From Amycolatopsis australiensis (GTDB lineage Bacteria > Actinomycetota > Actinomycetes > Mycobacteriales > Pseudonocardiaceae), in contig NZ_FPJG01000006.1 of the NCBI RefSeq assembly GCF_900119165.1, positions 62,001 through 126,000 of the forward strand: a stretch of 64,000 bases of DNA. The letters run 5' to 3'. This document shows positions 1 to 9,186 of this stretch, piece by piece. Position 1 is the stretch's first letter; the number at the start of each line of letters is the position of its first letter. Both the position numbers and the translations under genes were made by a program. Under the pieces are notes generated by a model. It was not told the DNA's origin. It did no database searches and was given only the letters and a program-made list of their open reading frames with translations.

Positions 1-187
1 CGTACTCCTCGCCGATGTGGACGGCGTTGAACCCGGACTTGACCAGCGCGTTGTACGCCTCGATCGGGTAGCGCTCGTTCTCGTCGACCTCGGCCGCGTA
101 CGGCGCGATCTCCTTCTCGGCCAGAGCCCGGACCGCGGCCCGCAGCTCCTCGTGCTCCTCGGCAAGCTGGTACAGGCCGTCGGTCAC
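1..187 (-). CDS. Acyl-CoA dehydrogenase, N-terminal part (truncated by window edge)
   Basis: The 62 visible codons read as the alpha-helical N-terminal domain of an acyl-CoA dehydrogenase (LAEEHEELRAAVRALAEKEI, then a segment ending in FNAVHIGEEY). These FAD enzymes oxidise acyl-CoA thioesters in beta-oxidation or branched amino acid breakdown. The GTG start at 187 is preceded by AGAAGG about 12 bases upstream. The active-site base and FAD-binding parts lie outside the window. Its position next to purE/purK matches fadE25 in mycobacteria, so orthology to FadE25 is likely but inferred from synteny. Confidence 0.85.
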   Translation of the reverse strand, partial: MTDGLYQLAEEHEELRAAVRALAEKEIAPYAAEVDENERYPIEAYNALVKSGFNAVHIGEEY

Positions 188-289
188 TTCGGGTCACCTT
201 CTCTGCAACGTCGGGAGAGCTCTGTCGATGTTAGCGCTCGTTCACAGCGGCCGTCCTTGTGTCCTTGACCGCACCGTTCGTATCGTCGG
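188..289. promoter_or_regulatory. Divergent promoter region between acyl-CoA dehydrogenase and acyl-CoA ligase genes
   Basis: Two fatty-acid type genes diverge from this 102-base gap. It contains an imperfect dyad, TGTTAGCGCTCGTTCAC at 229-245, of the general look of TetR-family operators found near acyl-CoA genes. No clean -35/-10 pair is obvious. The regulatory role is an inference from layout and the partial dyad. Confidence 0.3.
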
Positions 290-1969
290 GTGATGCCGAT
301 CACCGCGCCGACGACGCCGCCCGGTCTGCCCGCCTCCCTCGACTACCCCGAAGTCCCCGTCGGTTCGATCCTCGCCGCGGGCGCCGCGCGCTGGGGCGAC
401 CGAACCGCCTTCGCCCACGAAGGCCGCAGCCTCACCTTCGCCGAGACCTACCGCGCCGCCTGCCGCTTCGCCCACGCGTTGCGGGCGCGCGGCATCGGCC
501 ACGGCGACGTCGTGGCCCTGCACCTGCCGAACTGCCTCGCCTTCCCGGTCGCCTACTACGGCACGCTCCTGGCCGGGGCCACCTTCAGCCCGGCGAACCC
601 GCTGCTCCCGCCGGACGACCTCGCGTTCCAGCTCGCCGACTGCGAGGCCGCCGCCGTCGTGACGTTCGGCGCGGTGGCCGGCGCGCTGGCGAGCGTCGCC
701 GGCCGGATCCCGGCGCGGCTCACGGTCGTCGTCGCGCCCACCGGCGACCTGCCCGAAGGGAGTGCCGAGTTCGAGGCGTTCCACGCCGGCCAGCCGGAGA
801 CGCGCCCGACGGCCGGCATCGACGTGCACCGGGACCTCGCGCACCTCGCCTACACCGGCGGCACCACCGGCCGGTCGAAGGGCGTGCGCCTCTCGCACCG
901 CAACGTCGTGGTCAACACGCTGCAGCACTCGTGCTGGGGCACCGGCTCGGTGCCGGCCCTGGACGCGCGCGGCGACGTCACGATCGACCAGATCGGCAGC
1001 GCGGACGAGTGGCCGACGCGCCTGGGCACCGGCGTCGCGATCAACCTGACGCCGTGGTTCCACGCGATGGGCATCATCGGCGGGCTCAACGCGGCGGTGA
1101 TCGCGGGCACGACGATCGTCCTGCACTCCCGCTTCGACCCGGAGGCGTACGTCGCCGACGCCGAACGGCTGCGCATCACCGGCATCGGCGGCGCGCCGGC
1201 GCTGTTCGCCGCGCTGCTCGCGACGCCGTCGTTCCACACCGCCGACCTGTCGTCGGTTCGCTCGATCGGGTCGGGTGCCGCGCCGATGAACCACGCGATG
1301 ATCACCGCCCTGCGCGAACGGTTCCCCGGCGTGGTCGTCACCGAGGGCTACGGGCTCACCGAGGCGACGATGGGTGCGGTGATCTCGCCGACGTACACCT
1401 CCGGCGTCCGCAAGGTCGGCTCGGTCGGCGTGCCGATCTTCGACACGGAAGTGAAGGTCGTCGCGGCCGAGGGCGGCGACGAGCCGCTGCCGGTGGGCGA
1501 GCGGGGCGAGGTCTGCCTGCGCGGCCCGCAGATCATGCTCGGCTACCGCAACCGCCCGGAGGAGACGGCGGCGGCACTGGCCGGCGGCTGGCTCCACACG
1601 GGCGACATCGGCATCCTCGACGCGGACGGTTATCTGTCCATCGTGGACCGCAAGAAGGACATGCTGCTGTACAAGGGCTACAACGTCTTCCCGCGCGAGC
1701 TGGAGGAGCTGCTGATCACGATGCCCGGCGTCGCGGCGGCGGCCGTGGTCGGCCGACCGGACACCGAGGTCGGCGAGCTGCCGGTGGCGTTCGTGGTCCC
1801 GCGCGGCCCGCTGGACGCCGACGAGCTGATGGCCGCCGTGAACGAGAAGGTGGTGCCGTACAAGCGGTTGCGGGAGGTGCACGTGGTCGAGCAGATCCCG
1901 GTGTCGGCCGCGGGCAAGGTGCTCAAGCGCGAGCTGCGGCGGCAGCTGACCGGCGAGCTACCCGGCTAG
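290..1969 (+). CDS. AMP-dependent acyl-CoA synthetase/ligase (ANL superfamily)
   Basis: A 559-residue ANL enzyme that would activate a carboxylic acid as the acyl-adenylate and transfer it to CoA. The phosphate-binding motif YTGGTTGRSKGV is near residue 188, the GYGLTE motif near 352, the hinge region DRKKDMLLYKGYNVFP follows TGDIG, and the catalytic lysine is in AAGKVLKREL close to the C-terminus, so all core motifs are intact. The start may be GTG at 290 or the adjacent ATG at 293. It diverges from the acyl-CoA dehydrogenase, which suggests joint fatty acid use. Chain-length specificity cannot be read from sequence. Its last 12 bases overlap the end of the convergent Lrp-type gene. Confidence 0.9.
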   Translation: MMPITAPTTPPGLPASLDYPEVPVGSILAAGAARWGDRTAFAHEGRSLTFAETYRAACRFAHALRARGIGHGDVVALHLPNCLAFPVAYYGTLLAGATFSPANPLLPPDDLAFQLADCEAAAVVTFGAVAGALASVAGRIPARLTVVVAPTGDLPEGSAEFEAFHAGQPETRPTAGIDVHRDLAHLAYTGGTTGRSKGVRLSHRNVVVNTLQHSCWGTGSVPALDARGDVTIDQIGSADEWPTRLGTGVAINLTPWFHAMGIIGGLNAAVIAGTTIVLHSRFDPEAYVADAERLRITGIGGAPALFAALLATPSFHTADLSSVRSIGSGAAPMNHAMITALRERFPGVVVTEGYGLTEATMGAVISPTYTSGVRKVGSVGVPIFDTEVKVVAAEGGDEPLPVGERGEVCLRGPQIMLGYRNRPEETAAALAGGWLHTGDIGILDADGYLSIVDRKKDMLLYKGYNVFPRELEELLITMPGVAAAAVVGRPDTEVGELPVAFVVPRGPLDADELMAAVNEKVVPYKRLREVHVVEQIPVSAAGKVLKRELRRQLTGELPG

Positions 1970-2971
1970 CCGGTCGCCGGCGAGGAGGGTCCCCGCCTGC
2001 TTGACGTGCTTGAGCAGCGGGGAGACCTCCAGGCTCTGCAGCCCGGGCAGCGAGCCGATCCGGTCGGAGGTGAACTCGAACAGCTCGTCGAGGTCCCGGC
2101 AGTGCGCGACGGCGTGCACGTTGTGCGGCCCGGAAACCGCCGCGGCGAACGCGATCTCGGGTTGCCGCGCGAGCGTGCGCCCGACGTCCTTGACCGCCGA
2201 CGGGTGCACGCGCAGCCACAGGTTCGCGCGGGCGTGGAAGCCGAGGGCCTCGGCCGCGATCTCGACGTCGATGTGCACGACTCGCCGCCGCAGCAGCGTC
2301 GCCAGCCGGCGGGCCGCCCGCCCGGGCGTGAGGTCCGCCGCGGCGGCGAGGTCGACCAGGGCCGCGCGGCCGTCGGCCGCGAGGACGTCGAGCAGCTGCT
2401 CGTCCGCCGCCGTCAGCCGGACGGGGTCACGGGCGACGACCGGCGCTTCCGTGAACGGCACCCCCTCGGCGCCGAGCACCGACTCCTGCTCGGGTGGCAG
2501 CGTGCCCCGCAGCGCGGCCCAGTAGTGGCCGCGTCCGCCCATGAACTGCCGCAGCATCGCCGACGCGTGGATGTCGAGGACCGCGGCGGTCCGCGGCAGC
2601 TGACAGCCGAGGAGGTCGTCGCGCTGTTCCCGGCTGCGCGACCGGACGGCGCACGTGATCTCCGAGCCCGCGGCGCAGAGCGCCACCCAGCTGACGTCGT
2701 CGCGCTTCGCGAGGGAGCCGGCGATCGCGGCGATGCTGCCGGGACGGCACCGCAGCCGCACCAGCCACTCGCTCTGGCCCAGCGCACCCGGGTCGACGAT
2801 CCCGGCGACCCGCAGCACACCCTCGGCCCGCAGCCGCCGGAAGCGACGGCCCACGGCGTTCTCGCTGACGCCGAGCGCGGCCGCGATCGTGGCGAACGAC
2901 GCCCGCGGCGCGATTTGCAGCGCCCGGATCAGACGCACGTCGTCGGGTGCCAAGGTGACGGATTCAGCCAT
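1958..2971 (-). CDS. Tandem Lrp/AsnC-family transcriptional regulator
   Basis: A 337-residue regulator made of two Lrp/AsnC units in one chain. Unit 1 starts with a helix-turn-helix (DVRLIRALQIAPRASFATIA) followed by a RAM-like sensing half. Unit 2 repeats this from about residue 170 (ADEQLLDVLAADGRAAL) and ends in a RAM domain. Ordinary Lrp proteins are about 150 residues with one unit. I chose the ATG at 2971 because GAGAGGAG lies at the right spacing; an ATG at 2986 has no ribosome binding site. It diverges from the SDR gene at 3078, its probable target. Confidence 0.85.
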   Translation of the reverse strand: MAESVTLAPDDVRLIRALQIAPRASFATIAAALGVSENAVGRRFRRLRAEGVLRVAGIVDPGALGQSEWLVRLRCRPGSIAAIAGSLAKRDDVSWVALCAAGSEITCAVRSRSREQRDDLLGCQLPRTAAVLDIHASAMLRQFMGGRGHYWAALRGTLPPEQESVLGAEGVPFTEAPVVARDPVRLTAADEQLLDVLAADGRAALVDLAAAADLTPGRAARRLATLLRRRVVHIDVEIAAEALGFHARANLWLRVHPSAVKDVGRTLARQPEIAFAAAVSGPHNVHAVAHCRDLDELFEFTSDRIGSLPGLQSLEVSPLLKHVKQAGTLLAGDRLAG

Positions 2972-3077
2972 CGCGGCTCCTCTCATCGAGGCAATCCTAC
3001 GAATCGGCCCTTCGGACGGCTGCGAGCAGCGACCGGACGGACAGACTCGGAAGCACTACCGAACCGAAGGGACGACC

Positions 3078-3767
3078 ATGCAGACCGCACTCATCGTCGG
3101 GGCCTCGCGAGGACTCGGGCACGCGATCGCCGCCGAGCTGGGCGGCCGCGGCTGGCACGTGCTCGGCACGGTCCGCGACCCGGCCGCCCGGACACCACTG
3201 CACGACCTCGCGGACGCGTCGGACGGCCGCGTCCAGGTCGAGCACCTCGACATCACCGAGCCCGCCCAGCTGCCGCCGCTGCACGAGCGGCTCGCCGGCC
3301 GCCGGCTGGACGTCCTCTTCGTCAACGCGGGTACCACGAACAACCCGGCGACCCCGATCGGCGAGGTGCCGACGGCTGACTTCGTCGACGTCATGGTCAC
3401 CAACGCCCTCGGCCCGATGCGCGTCATCGAAGCGCTGAGGGACCTGGTGCCGCCGGACGGGCTCATCGGCGTGATGTCCTCCGGCCAGGGCAGCATCACG
3501 AACAACACGGCCGGCTCGCGTGAGCTCTACCGCAGCAGCAAGGCGGCGCTGAACATGTTCGTGCGCAGCTTCGCGGCCCGGCAGGCCGAGGCCCGGCGCG
3601 CGCTGCTCCTGCTCGCGCCCGGCTGGATCCGCACCGCGCTCGGCGGCCCCGAAGCGCCGTTCACCCTCGAAGAAAGCGTGCCCAGGCTCGTCGACGTCCT
3701 GCTGGGGAAGCTCGGCAAGCCCGGCCTCGAGTTCCTCGACCGCAACGGCGAGCCCGTGCCCTGGTGA
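3078..3767 (+). CDS. SDR-family NAD(P)-dependent oxidoreductase
   Basis: A 229-residue short-chain dehydrogenase/reductase. The cofactor motif GASRGLGHAIA is at residues 8-18, an NAG-type motif (VNAGTTNN) at mid-protein, and the catalytic YxxxK appears as YRSSK following a serine-rich MSSGQGS strand. The substrate is unknown. It starts 106 bases from the divergent tandem Lrp regulator, which is therefore its likely controller, and it ends 4 bases from the convergent end of purE. Confidence 0.85.
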   Translation: MQTALIVGASRGLGHAIAAELGGRGWHVLGTVRDPAARTPLHDLADASDGRVQVEHLDITEPAQLPPLHERLAGRRLDVLFVNAGTTNNPATPIGEVPTADFVDVMVTNALGPMRVIEALRDLVPPDGLIGVMSSGQGSITNNTAGSRELYRSSKAALNMFVRSFAARQAEARRALLLLAPGWIRTALGGPEAPFTLEESVPRLVDVLLGKLGKPGLEFLDRNGEPVPW

Positions 3768-3771
3768 CCCG

Positions 3772-4269
3772 CTAGTGGCCGGCCTTCTCGCGCAGCGCCG
3801 CGTCCTTGTCCAGGACCAGCTTCTCCAGGTCCGCCTGGAACCGGGCCATCCTCGAGCGCAGGTTCTCGTCCGACGCCGCCAGGATGCGGACGGCCAGCAG
3901 GCCCGCGTTGCGCGCGCCGCCCACCGAGACCGTCGCCACCGGGACACCCGCCGGCATCTGGACGATCGACAGCAGCGAGTCCAGGCCGTCGAGGTACTTC
4001 AGCGGGACGGGGACGCCGATGACCGGCAGCACCGTCGCCGACGCCACCATGCCCGGCAGGTGTGCCGCGCCGCCAGCGCCCGCGATGATCACCCGCAGGC
4101 CCCGCGAAGCCGCCGACGTCGCGTAGTCCAGCATGCGTTGCGGCGTGCGGTGCGCCGAATACACGCCGACCTCGTACTCGACGCCGAACTCGTCCAGCGC
4201 CGCGCCGGCCGCCTCCAGCACCGGCCAGTCCGAGTCGCTGCCCATGATCACGCCCACCTGCGGCGCCAT
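3772..4269 (-). CDS. purE: N5-carboxyaminoimidazole ribonucleotide mutase PurE
   Basis: A 165-residue class I PurE, which converts N5-CAIR to CAIR in de novo purine synthesis. The substrate-binding motifs GSDSDWPV near the N-terminus and SAHRTP near residue 43 are present, as is the [12 protein letters not shown] glycine-rich loop. It lies 14 bases downstream of purK on the same strand, the classic purK-purE operon order. The length is typical of the stand-alone bacterial enzyme. Confidence 0.97.
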   Translation of the reverse strand: MAPQVGVIMGSDSDWPVLEAAGAALDEFGVEYEVGVYSAHRTPQRMLDYATSAASRGLRVIIAGAGGAAHLPGMVASATVLPVIGVPVPLKYLDGLDSLLSIVQMPAGVPVATVSVGGARNAGLLAVRILAASDENLRSRMARFQADLEKLVLDKDAALREKAGH

Positions 4270-4283
4270 ACCGACCTCTCCCG

Positions 4284-5468
4284 TCAGTGGATTTCGTAGC
4301 CGTCGAGCCAGACGGCGTGGGACAGCCAGTGCGCCGACAGCAGCGCGCGGTCGCGCAGGTCGTCCATGCGCTCGCCGGTGAAGTTGACGTGCCCGAGCTT
4401 GCGACCCGGCCGCTCCTGCTTGCCGTACAGGTGCACCCGCGCCTCGGGGTACCGCGCGAACAGGTGGTGCAGCCGCTCGTCCGGCCCCATCTCCGGCAGC
4501 TCCGGCGCGCCGAGCACGTTCGCCATCACGCACGCGGGCGCGATCAGGTCCGTCCGGCCCAGCGGGTAGTCGAGCACCGCGCGCAGGTGCTGCTCGAACT
4601 GCGAAGTGCGCGCGCCGTCCATGGTCCAGTGCCCGGAGTTGTGCGGGCGCATCGCCAGCTCGTTGACCAGCAGCCCGGTGTCGGTTTCGAACAGCTCCAC
4701 CGCCAGCAGGCCGGTGACGTCCAGCGTCGACGCGATCCGCAGCGCCAGGTCCTGGGCCTCGTGCACCCGCTCCGGCGACAGGCCCGGCGCCGGGGCCAGC
4801 ACCTCGGTGTTGATGCCGCCGGTCTGCACCGTCTCGACCACCGGGTAGGCCGCGCCCTGGCCGAAGGGCGAGCGGGCGACGAGCGCGGACAGCTCCCGCC
4901 GCATCGCCACCTTCTCCTCGACCAGCAGCGGCGTGCCCGCCTCCAGCAGCTGCGGCACGGTTTCGCGGGCGTGCTGCGCGGTGTCGAGCATCCACACGCC
5001 GCGGCCGTCGTAGCCGCCGCTCGACGCCTTCAGCACCACCGGCCAGCCGTGCTCGCCGCCGAACGCCACGACGTCATCCACAGCGGACACCTCGGCGAAG
5101 GCGGGTCCCGGCACGCCGAGCCCGGCCATCATCTCGCGCATCACCAGCTTGTTCTGCGCGAAGCCCAGCGCCGCCGGCGCCGGCCGGATGACGAAGCCCT
5201 CCATCGCCAGCGTCAGCAGGTGCTCGCCCGGCACGTGCTCGTGGTCGAACGTCAGCACGTCGACCGACGCCGCGAACTTCCGCAGCGCCTCGAGGTCGGT
5301 GTGGTGTCCGAGCGTGACGTCGCCGGCCACGAGACCCGCGGCTTCGTTCTCGCTCGCGGCGAGCACGCGCAGGGACTGGCCGAGGGAGATCGCCGCCTGG
5401 TGGGTCATCCGGGCCAGCTGGCCGCCGCCCACCATGCCCACGACGGGCAGACCGGTGTGTTTGTCCAT
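4284..5468 (-). CDS. purK: N5-carboxyaminoimidazole ribonucleotide synthase PurK
   Basis: A 394-residue ATP-grasp enzyme that carboxylates AIR with bicarbonate and ATP, feeding the next gene, purE. The N-terminus has the GGGQLARM nucleotide motif, the central ATP-grasp part includes [14 protein letters not shown] and EEKVAM, and the C-terminal domain has [14 protein letters not shown], a PurK signature. The gene begins with ATG at 5468. It is the promoter-proximal gene of a purK-purE pair. No purine riboswitch is visible upstream. Confidence 0.97.
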   Translation of the reverse strand: MDKHTGLPVVGMVGGGQLARMTHQAAISLGQSLRVLAASENEAAGLVAGDVTLGHHTDLEALRKFAASVDVLTFDHEHVPGEHLLTLAMEGFVIRPAPAALGFAQNKLVMREMMAGLGVPGPAFAEVSAVDDVVAFGGEHGWPVVLKASSGGYDGRGVWMLDTAQHARETVPQLLEAGTPLLVEEKVAMRRELSALVARSPFGQGAAYPVVETVQTGGINTEVLAPAPGLSPERVHEAQDLALRIASTLDVTGLLAVELFETDTGLLVNELAMRPHNSGHWTMDGARTSQFEQHLRAVLDYPLGRTDLIAPACVMANVLGAPELPEMGPDERLHHLFARYPEARVHLYGKQERPGRKLGHVNFTGERMDDLRDRALLSAHWLSHAVWLDGYEIH

Positions 5469-5480
5469 AGCGCGCTCAGA

Positions 5481-6689
5481 CTAAACGGTCACGACCTGCG
5501 TCGACCGCCGGACCAGACGAAGCTCACGCGCCGCCAGGCCGAGGATCCCGGCCGCCGCCGCGAGGACGTAGAGATTGCCCAGGACCGACCAGCCCAGGCC
5601 CCAGGAGAACTCCGTGTCCCCGCCGTTCGGCACCAGCATCACGATCTGCGAGCCGAACAGCACCGTCACCGCCGCCGCGGCCCACCACCGCGCCTTCACC
5701 ACCAGCAGCGTGAGCAACGGCACGCACCACACCCAGTGGTGCGACCATGACACCGGCGAGAGCAGCAGCCCGTAGAACGCCGTGACGAGCAACGCGGCCG
5801 CGTCCTCGCCACGCCGGTGCAGCCGCACCACGAGCCACACCGCGGGCACGGCCAGCACCGCCGCCACCCCGACCGCCACCGCCAGCGACCAGGGCGCCAG
5901 CGCCGAAGCCCGGTTGACCAGCCCGTTGAGCGACTGGTTGAAGATCCAGTGCACCGACCCGACCCGGCTCGGGTCGGTCGCCGAATCCCGCCAGAACCGC
6001 GCCGCGTCGACCGGGATGACCGCGAACATCACCGCCTCGAACGCCACGAACGTGCCCAGGGCCCGCAGCCCGTCCTTCCACCTTCCCGTGAAGAACAGGT
6101 GCGGCACGAAGATCAGCGGGGTGAGCTTGATCGCCGCCGCCACGCCGATCAGCACACCCGCCCAGCGCGACCCGCGCGCCGCCAGCACCAGCACGTCCAG
6201 CACCACGAACGCCATCAGTATCAAGTTGATCTGGCCCAGGAACAGCGTTTTCCACACCGGTTCCAGGACCAGAGCGGCGGCCGTTCCCGCCGGCAGCGCC
6301 CACCAGCTTCTTCCCAGAAGCGGCGCGCGCCCCGGCGGCGACGGAACCACCGTGATCACGACGATAAGGGCGACCACCGACAAAAACGCGATCACGCCCC
6401 AGACCAGGCCCGATGGCACGAGGGCGAGCGGCAGGAACAGCGGCGCGGCGGCCGGCGTGTAGGTGAACGGCAGCCGCACCCAGTCCGGCAGCGCGGTCAG
6501 GACGTCCCGCGTATACAGCGGATCGCCGTGCACCAGCGTCAGCGCGCCCGCGCGGTAGACGGCGCTGTCCGCCCCCAGGTGCCACCCGGCCAGCCAGACG
6601 ACGACACCGAACGCCAGCACCAGCAGCGCGATCCCGCCGGCGGCGAAGCGACCGGCGCGCGCCTCAGACGCCGGTCGCGACGTCGACAT
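5481..6689 (-). CDS. GT87 (DUF2029) integral membrane glycosyltransferase, copy B
   Basis: A 402-residue multi-spanning membrane protein of the GT87/DUF2029 family, the GT-C fold group that includes the mycobacterial alpha-1,2-mannosyltransferase PimE and uses polyprenyl-phosphate sugars outside the membrane. The first extracytoplasmic loop carries the family segment GADSAVYRAGALTLVHGDPLY with the likely catalytic Asp, followed by PFTYTPAAAPLF. About ten hydrophobic segments follow. Its start overlaps the end of the upstream GT87 gene by 26 bases, and the two proteins are clearly paralogous. The acceptor cannot be told from sequence. Confidence 0.85.
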   Translation of the reverse strand: MSTSRPASEARAGRFAAGGIALLVLAFGVVVWLAGWHLGADSAVYRAGALTLVHGDPLYTRDVLTALPDWVRLPFTYTPAAAPLFLPLALVPSGLVWGVIAFLSVVALIVVITVVPSPPGRAPLLGRSWWALPAGTAAALVLEPVWKTLFLGQINLILMAFVVLDVLVLAARGSRWAGVLIGVAAAIKLTPLIFVPHLFFTGRWKDGLRALGTFVAFEAVMFAVIPVDAARFWRDSATDPSRVGSVHWIFNQSLNGLVNRASALAPWSLAVAVGVAAVLAVPAVWLVVRLHRRGEDAAALLVTAFYGLLLSPVSWSHHWVWCVPLLTLLVVKARWWAAAAVTVLFGSQIVMLVPNGGDTEFSWGLGWSVLGNLYVLAAAAGILGLAARELRLVRRSTQVVTV

Positions 6690-8013
6690 GCTCGTCCGAT
6701 GCGGCCTTCTTCCGTGCCCGGCGCAGCAGCCCCCAGCGCAGGATCAGCGCGAGCGCCAGCACGACCGGCATCAGGATGTAAGCGTCCCCCAGCACGTTCT
6801 GCCACACTTTCCAGTGCAGTTCGACGTTGCGGCCGTTCGGCAGGATCAGCAGCACGCAGCTGACGAACACGAACGCCACCAGCCCGGTCCCGACCCAGCG
6901 CTTCCACGCCGTCTTCGGGGTCGTCTTCGGCAGCCGCGACACGAGCAGCACGATCAGCGGGATCACCCAGACCCAGTGGTGGGTCCACGAGATCGGCGAC
7001 ATCAGCAGCGTCCAGAACGCGGTGACCAGCAGCGCGGCCAGTGCCTGGCCCTTGCGGTGGAAGCGCAGCAGCAGCCACAGCGCCGGGATGGCCAGCAGGA
7101 AGCCGATGCCCATCGCCGCCTTCGACGCCCACGGCGCGAGGTCGGTGGCCCGGTTCATCAGCGCGTTCAGCGACTGGTTGCCCGCCCAGTGCACCGGCCC
7201 GATCCGGCCCGTGTCCGGCAGCGTGACCGTCCAGTACTTGGCCGCGTCGTGCGGGCTGATCAGGAACATCAGGCCCTGCAGCAGCACGAACGTCGCGAGG
7301 CCGCGCAGCGCGTCCTTGCGGCGGCCGGTGATGAACAGGTGCCCGAGGAACACCAGCGGCGTCAGCTTGATCGCCGCCGCGACGCCGACCAGCACCCCGC
7401 CCCAGCGGCTGCCGCGAGCGCCGATGACCAGCATGTCCAGCAGGATCATGGCCATCAGGATCAGGTTGATCTGGCCGAGGAAGATCGTCCGCCACACCGG
7501 CTCGAGGCCGAGGAAGACGAGGAAGAACACGATGGTCGAGCGGGCCGGCGAGGCCCACCAGCGCGGGCCGTCGGCAGGCGGGCGGGGCAGCGCGCCGATC
7601 GCGATCCGGATCGACAGCGCCATCGCCGCCAGCGAGATGGCCGTGATGAGGCCCCACGAGACCTGCGTCGGGAACGCGGCGAGCGGGACGAAGATCAGCG
7701 CCGCCGTCGGCGGGTAGGTGAACGGCAGCAGCGCCCACCACGGCTCGGGGGTCAGCGTGTTCGCGTCGTAGAGGGAGTCGCCGTGCAGGAGCGTGAGCGC
7801 GCCGGCCCGGTAGACCGCGCTGTCGACGCCGAGCACCCAGTCTTGCTGCCAGCCGTAGATGCCGTACCCGATCGCGACCAGCGGGATCACCGTGAGGATC
7901 AGGATCGACCGCGGGCGGACGGACAGGCGCGCGAGTGACTTCCGCAGGGCCAGGCGGTGCTGGGGTCCGGCCACGGCTTCGCCCTCGACGTCGGTGGGTA
8001 CGGTCCGGGTCAC
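6664..8013 (-). CDS. GT87 (DUF2029) integral membrane glycosyltransferase, copy A
   Basis: A 449-residue GT-C type membrane glycosyltransferase. It shares with copy B the loop GVDSAVYRAGALTLLHGDSLY, the PFTYPPTAALIF strand, GLEPVWRTIFLGQINLILM and WTHHWVWVIPL. A roughly 40-residue basic N-terminal extension precedes the first membrane helix. Translation is likely coupled to copy B through the 26-base overlap. A lipomannan, arabinogalactan or similar envelope glycan is the likely product class, by analogy with PimE-type enzymes. Confidence 0.85.
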   Translation of the reverse strand: MTRTVPTDVEGEAVAGPQHRLALRKSLARLSVRPRSILILTVIPLVAIGYGIYGWQQDWVLGVDSAVYRAGALTLLHGDSLYDANTLTPEPWWALLPFTYPPTAALIFVPLAAFPTQVSWGLITAISLAAMALSIRIAIGALPRPPADGPRWWASPARSTIVFFLVFLGLEPVWRTIFLGQINLILMAMILLDMLVIGARGSRWGGVLVGVAAAIKLTPLVFLGHLFITGRRKDALRGLATFVLLQGLMFLISPHDAAKYWTVTLPDTGRIGPVHWAGNQSLNALMNRATDLAPWASKAAMGIGFLLAIPALWLLLRFHRKGQALAALLVTAFWTLLMSPISWTHHWVWVIPLIVLLVSRLPKTTPKTAWKRWVGTGLVAFVFVSCVLLILPNGRNVELHWKVWQNVLGDAYILMPVVLALALILRWGLLRRARKKAASDEHVDVATGV

Positions 8014-8084
8014 CGCACCAGGAAATCATGACTGGTCCCGTCCAGGTCAGAAGGGTCCGGGCGGAACCGGACTTTTCACGCGTT

Positions 8085-8918
8085 CTACCCCCGGCCGAGA
8101 CGGGCCAGCAGGTCACACGCCATTTCATGGGTCGCGGGCAGGCGCACGGCCGACACCCGCGGCCGGCCGGCGTCGGACAGCTCGGAATCCACGGACAGCC
8201 GCTCGTGCAAGGCCCTTCGCAGCGCGACGCCGTGCGAAGCGACTCTCTCGTCCTTCGGGACCAACGCGGCAACCACGGACGGCCCGAGCGAAGCGACGCT
8301 CTGCCCGCTGTCGAACACCGCCCGCAGCGCGTCCGCGACCAGGATCATCCCGGTCAGCCGCGGAAATCCGGTGACGGTGCTGAGGTCGAGCGAGACGACG
8401 AGCAGCACGTGCTCCTCGGCCGCCGGGCGCTCGCGCGCGGCGGCGGCCCGGTACACCTCGAACAGCCGGGTGCGCAGGTAGGCGGCCGAGGGCAGGCCGG
8501 TCAGCGGGTCGGTGACCTCGGTGTGCACGAGCTGGTCGACGGCGACGTCGGCCCAGGCCAGCGCGGTGGCCCGGAGCAGCCGCGCCGGCGTGGCGTCGAC
8601 GTCCGGGGAGACGAACCCGTCGCCGCCGTGGTCGAGCACCGCGTGCAGCGCCGCCAGGTCGGCGAGGGTCTCGGCGAGCCCGGCCCCGGCCGCCGCGCGG
8701 GCCCTGGCCAGCCCGGCCAGCGCGGTTTCGGCGGCCTCGACGCGGCCCTTGGCCATCACGGCCGCGCAGACGGCGTCGACCTCGGGCAGGGCCCAGTCGC
8801 TGGGGAAGCGCCAGCCGGCGGCGAGGCTGGCCGTGCGCCAGCGGGCCCGCAGCGCGCGCAGCGCGTGATCGGCGGGCGGGGCGTCACCGGCGCCGGAGCG
8901 CGTTGCCGGAACGTCCAC
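8085..8918 (-). CDS. Degenerate GGDEF-like domain protein
   Basis: A 277-residue protein whose C-terminal half starts with the hallmark opening of diguanylate cyclase domains, DPLTGLPSAAYLRTRLFEVY, near residue 145. The active-site GGDEF hairpin is absent: the expected place reads LGPSVVAALVP. It therefore cannot be an active cyclase by the standard mechanism. The N-terminal part is alpha-helical and rich in Ala. I chose the GTG at 8918, because longer starts run into the promoter zone of the divergent sigma factor gene. It may bind a ligand or partner; function unknown. Confidence 0.65.
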   Translation of the reverse strand: MDVPATRSGAGDAPPADHALRALRARWRTASLAAGWRFPSDWALPEVDAVCAAVMAKGRVEAAETALAGLARARAAAGAGLAETLADLAALHAVLDHGGDGFVSPDVDATPARLLRATALAWADVAVDQLVHTEVTDPLTGLPSAAYLRTRLFEVYRAAAARERPAAEEHVLLVVSLDLSTVTGFPRLTGMILVADALRAVFDSGQSVASLGPSVVAALVPKDERVASHGVALRRALHERLSVDSELSDAGRPRVSAVRLPATHEMACDLLARLGRG

Positions 8919-9186
8919 TGGCCACCCGCCCCTTTCGTCCGTCCGTGTCGATCTTGCCCGGTGCTTCACGGTGAGGACGTGCCCCGGACGACGCCGTGAC
9001 GCGTACTCGCGAGTTTTGTTAAGAAGCTTTTCCCCGTCGCCACCCGGGGGTGGGTGATTTTGCTGCGCCGTCGGAGTCAACACCCCGACCACCGCGTGAC
9101 GGCCCCGGGTGGGTCAGTCACACTTGTCTGGCGTCGCGGACCCGCCTGTAATGGCAGGTCCTGGCCTTAACCGACCGAGGAGTGCC
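8919..9186. promoter_or_regulatory. Divergent intergenic region upstream of the membrane-tethered sigma factor
   Basis: A 268-base gap separates the divergent GGDEF-like and sigma factor genes. It is locally AT-richer than its surroundings (for example around 9010-9035, with AGTTTTGTTAAGAAGC). It should hold promoters for both genes, but I cannot assign -35/-10 boxes with confidence. GAGGAG at 9176-9181 is the ribosome binding site for the GTG at 9187. Confidence 0.4.
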
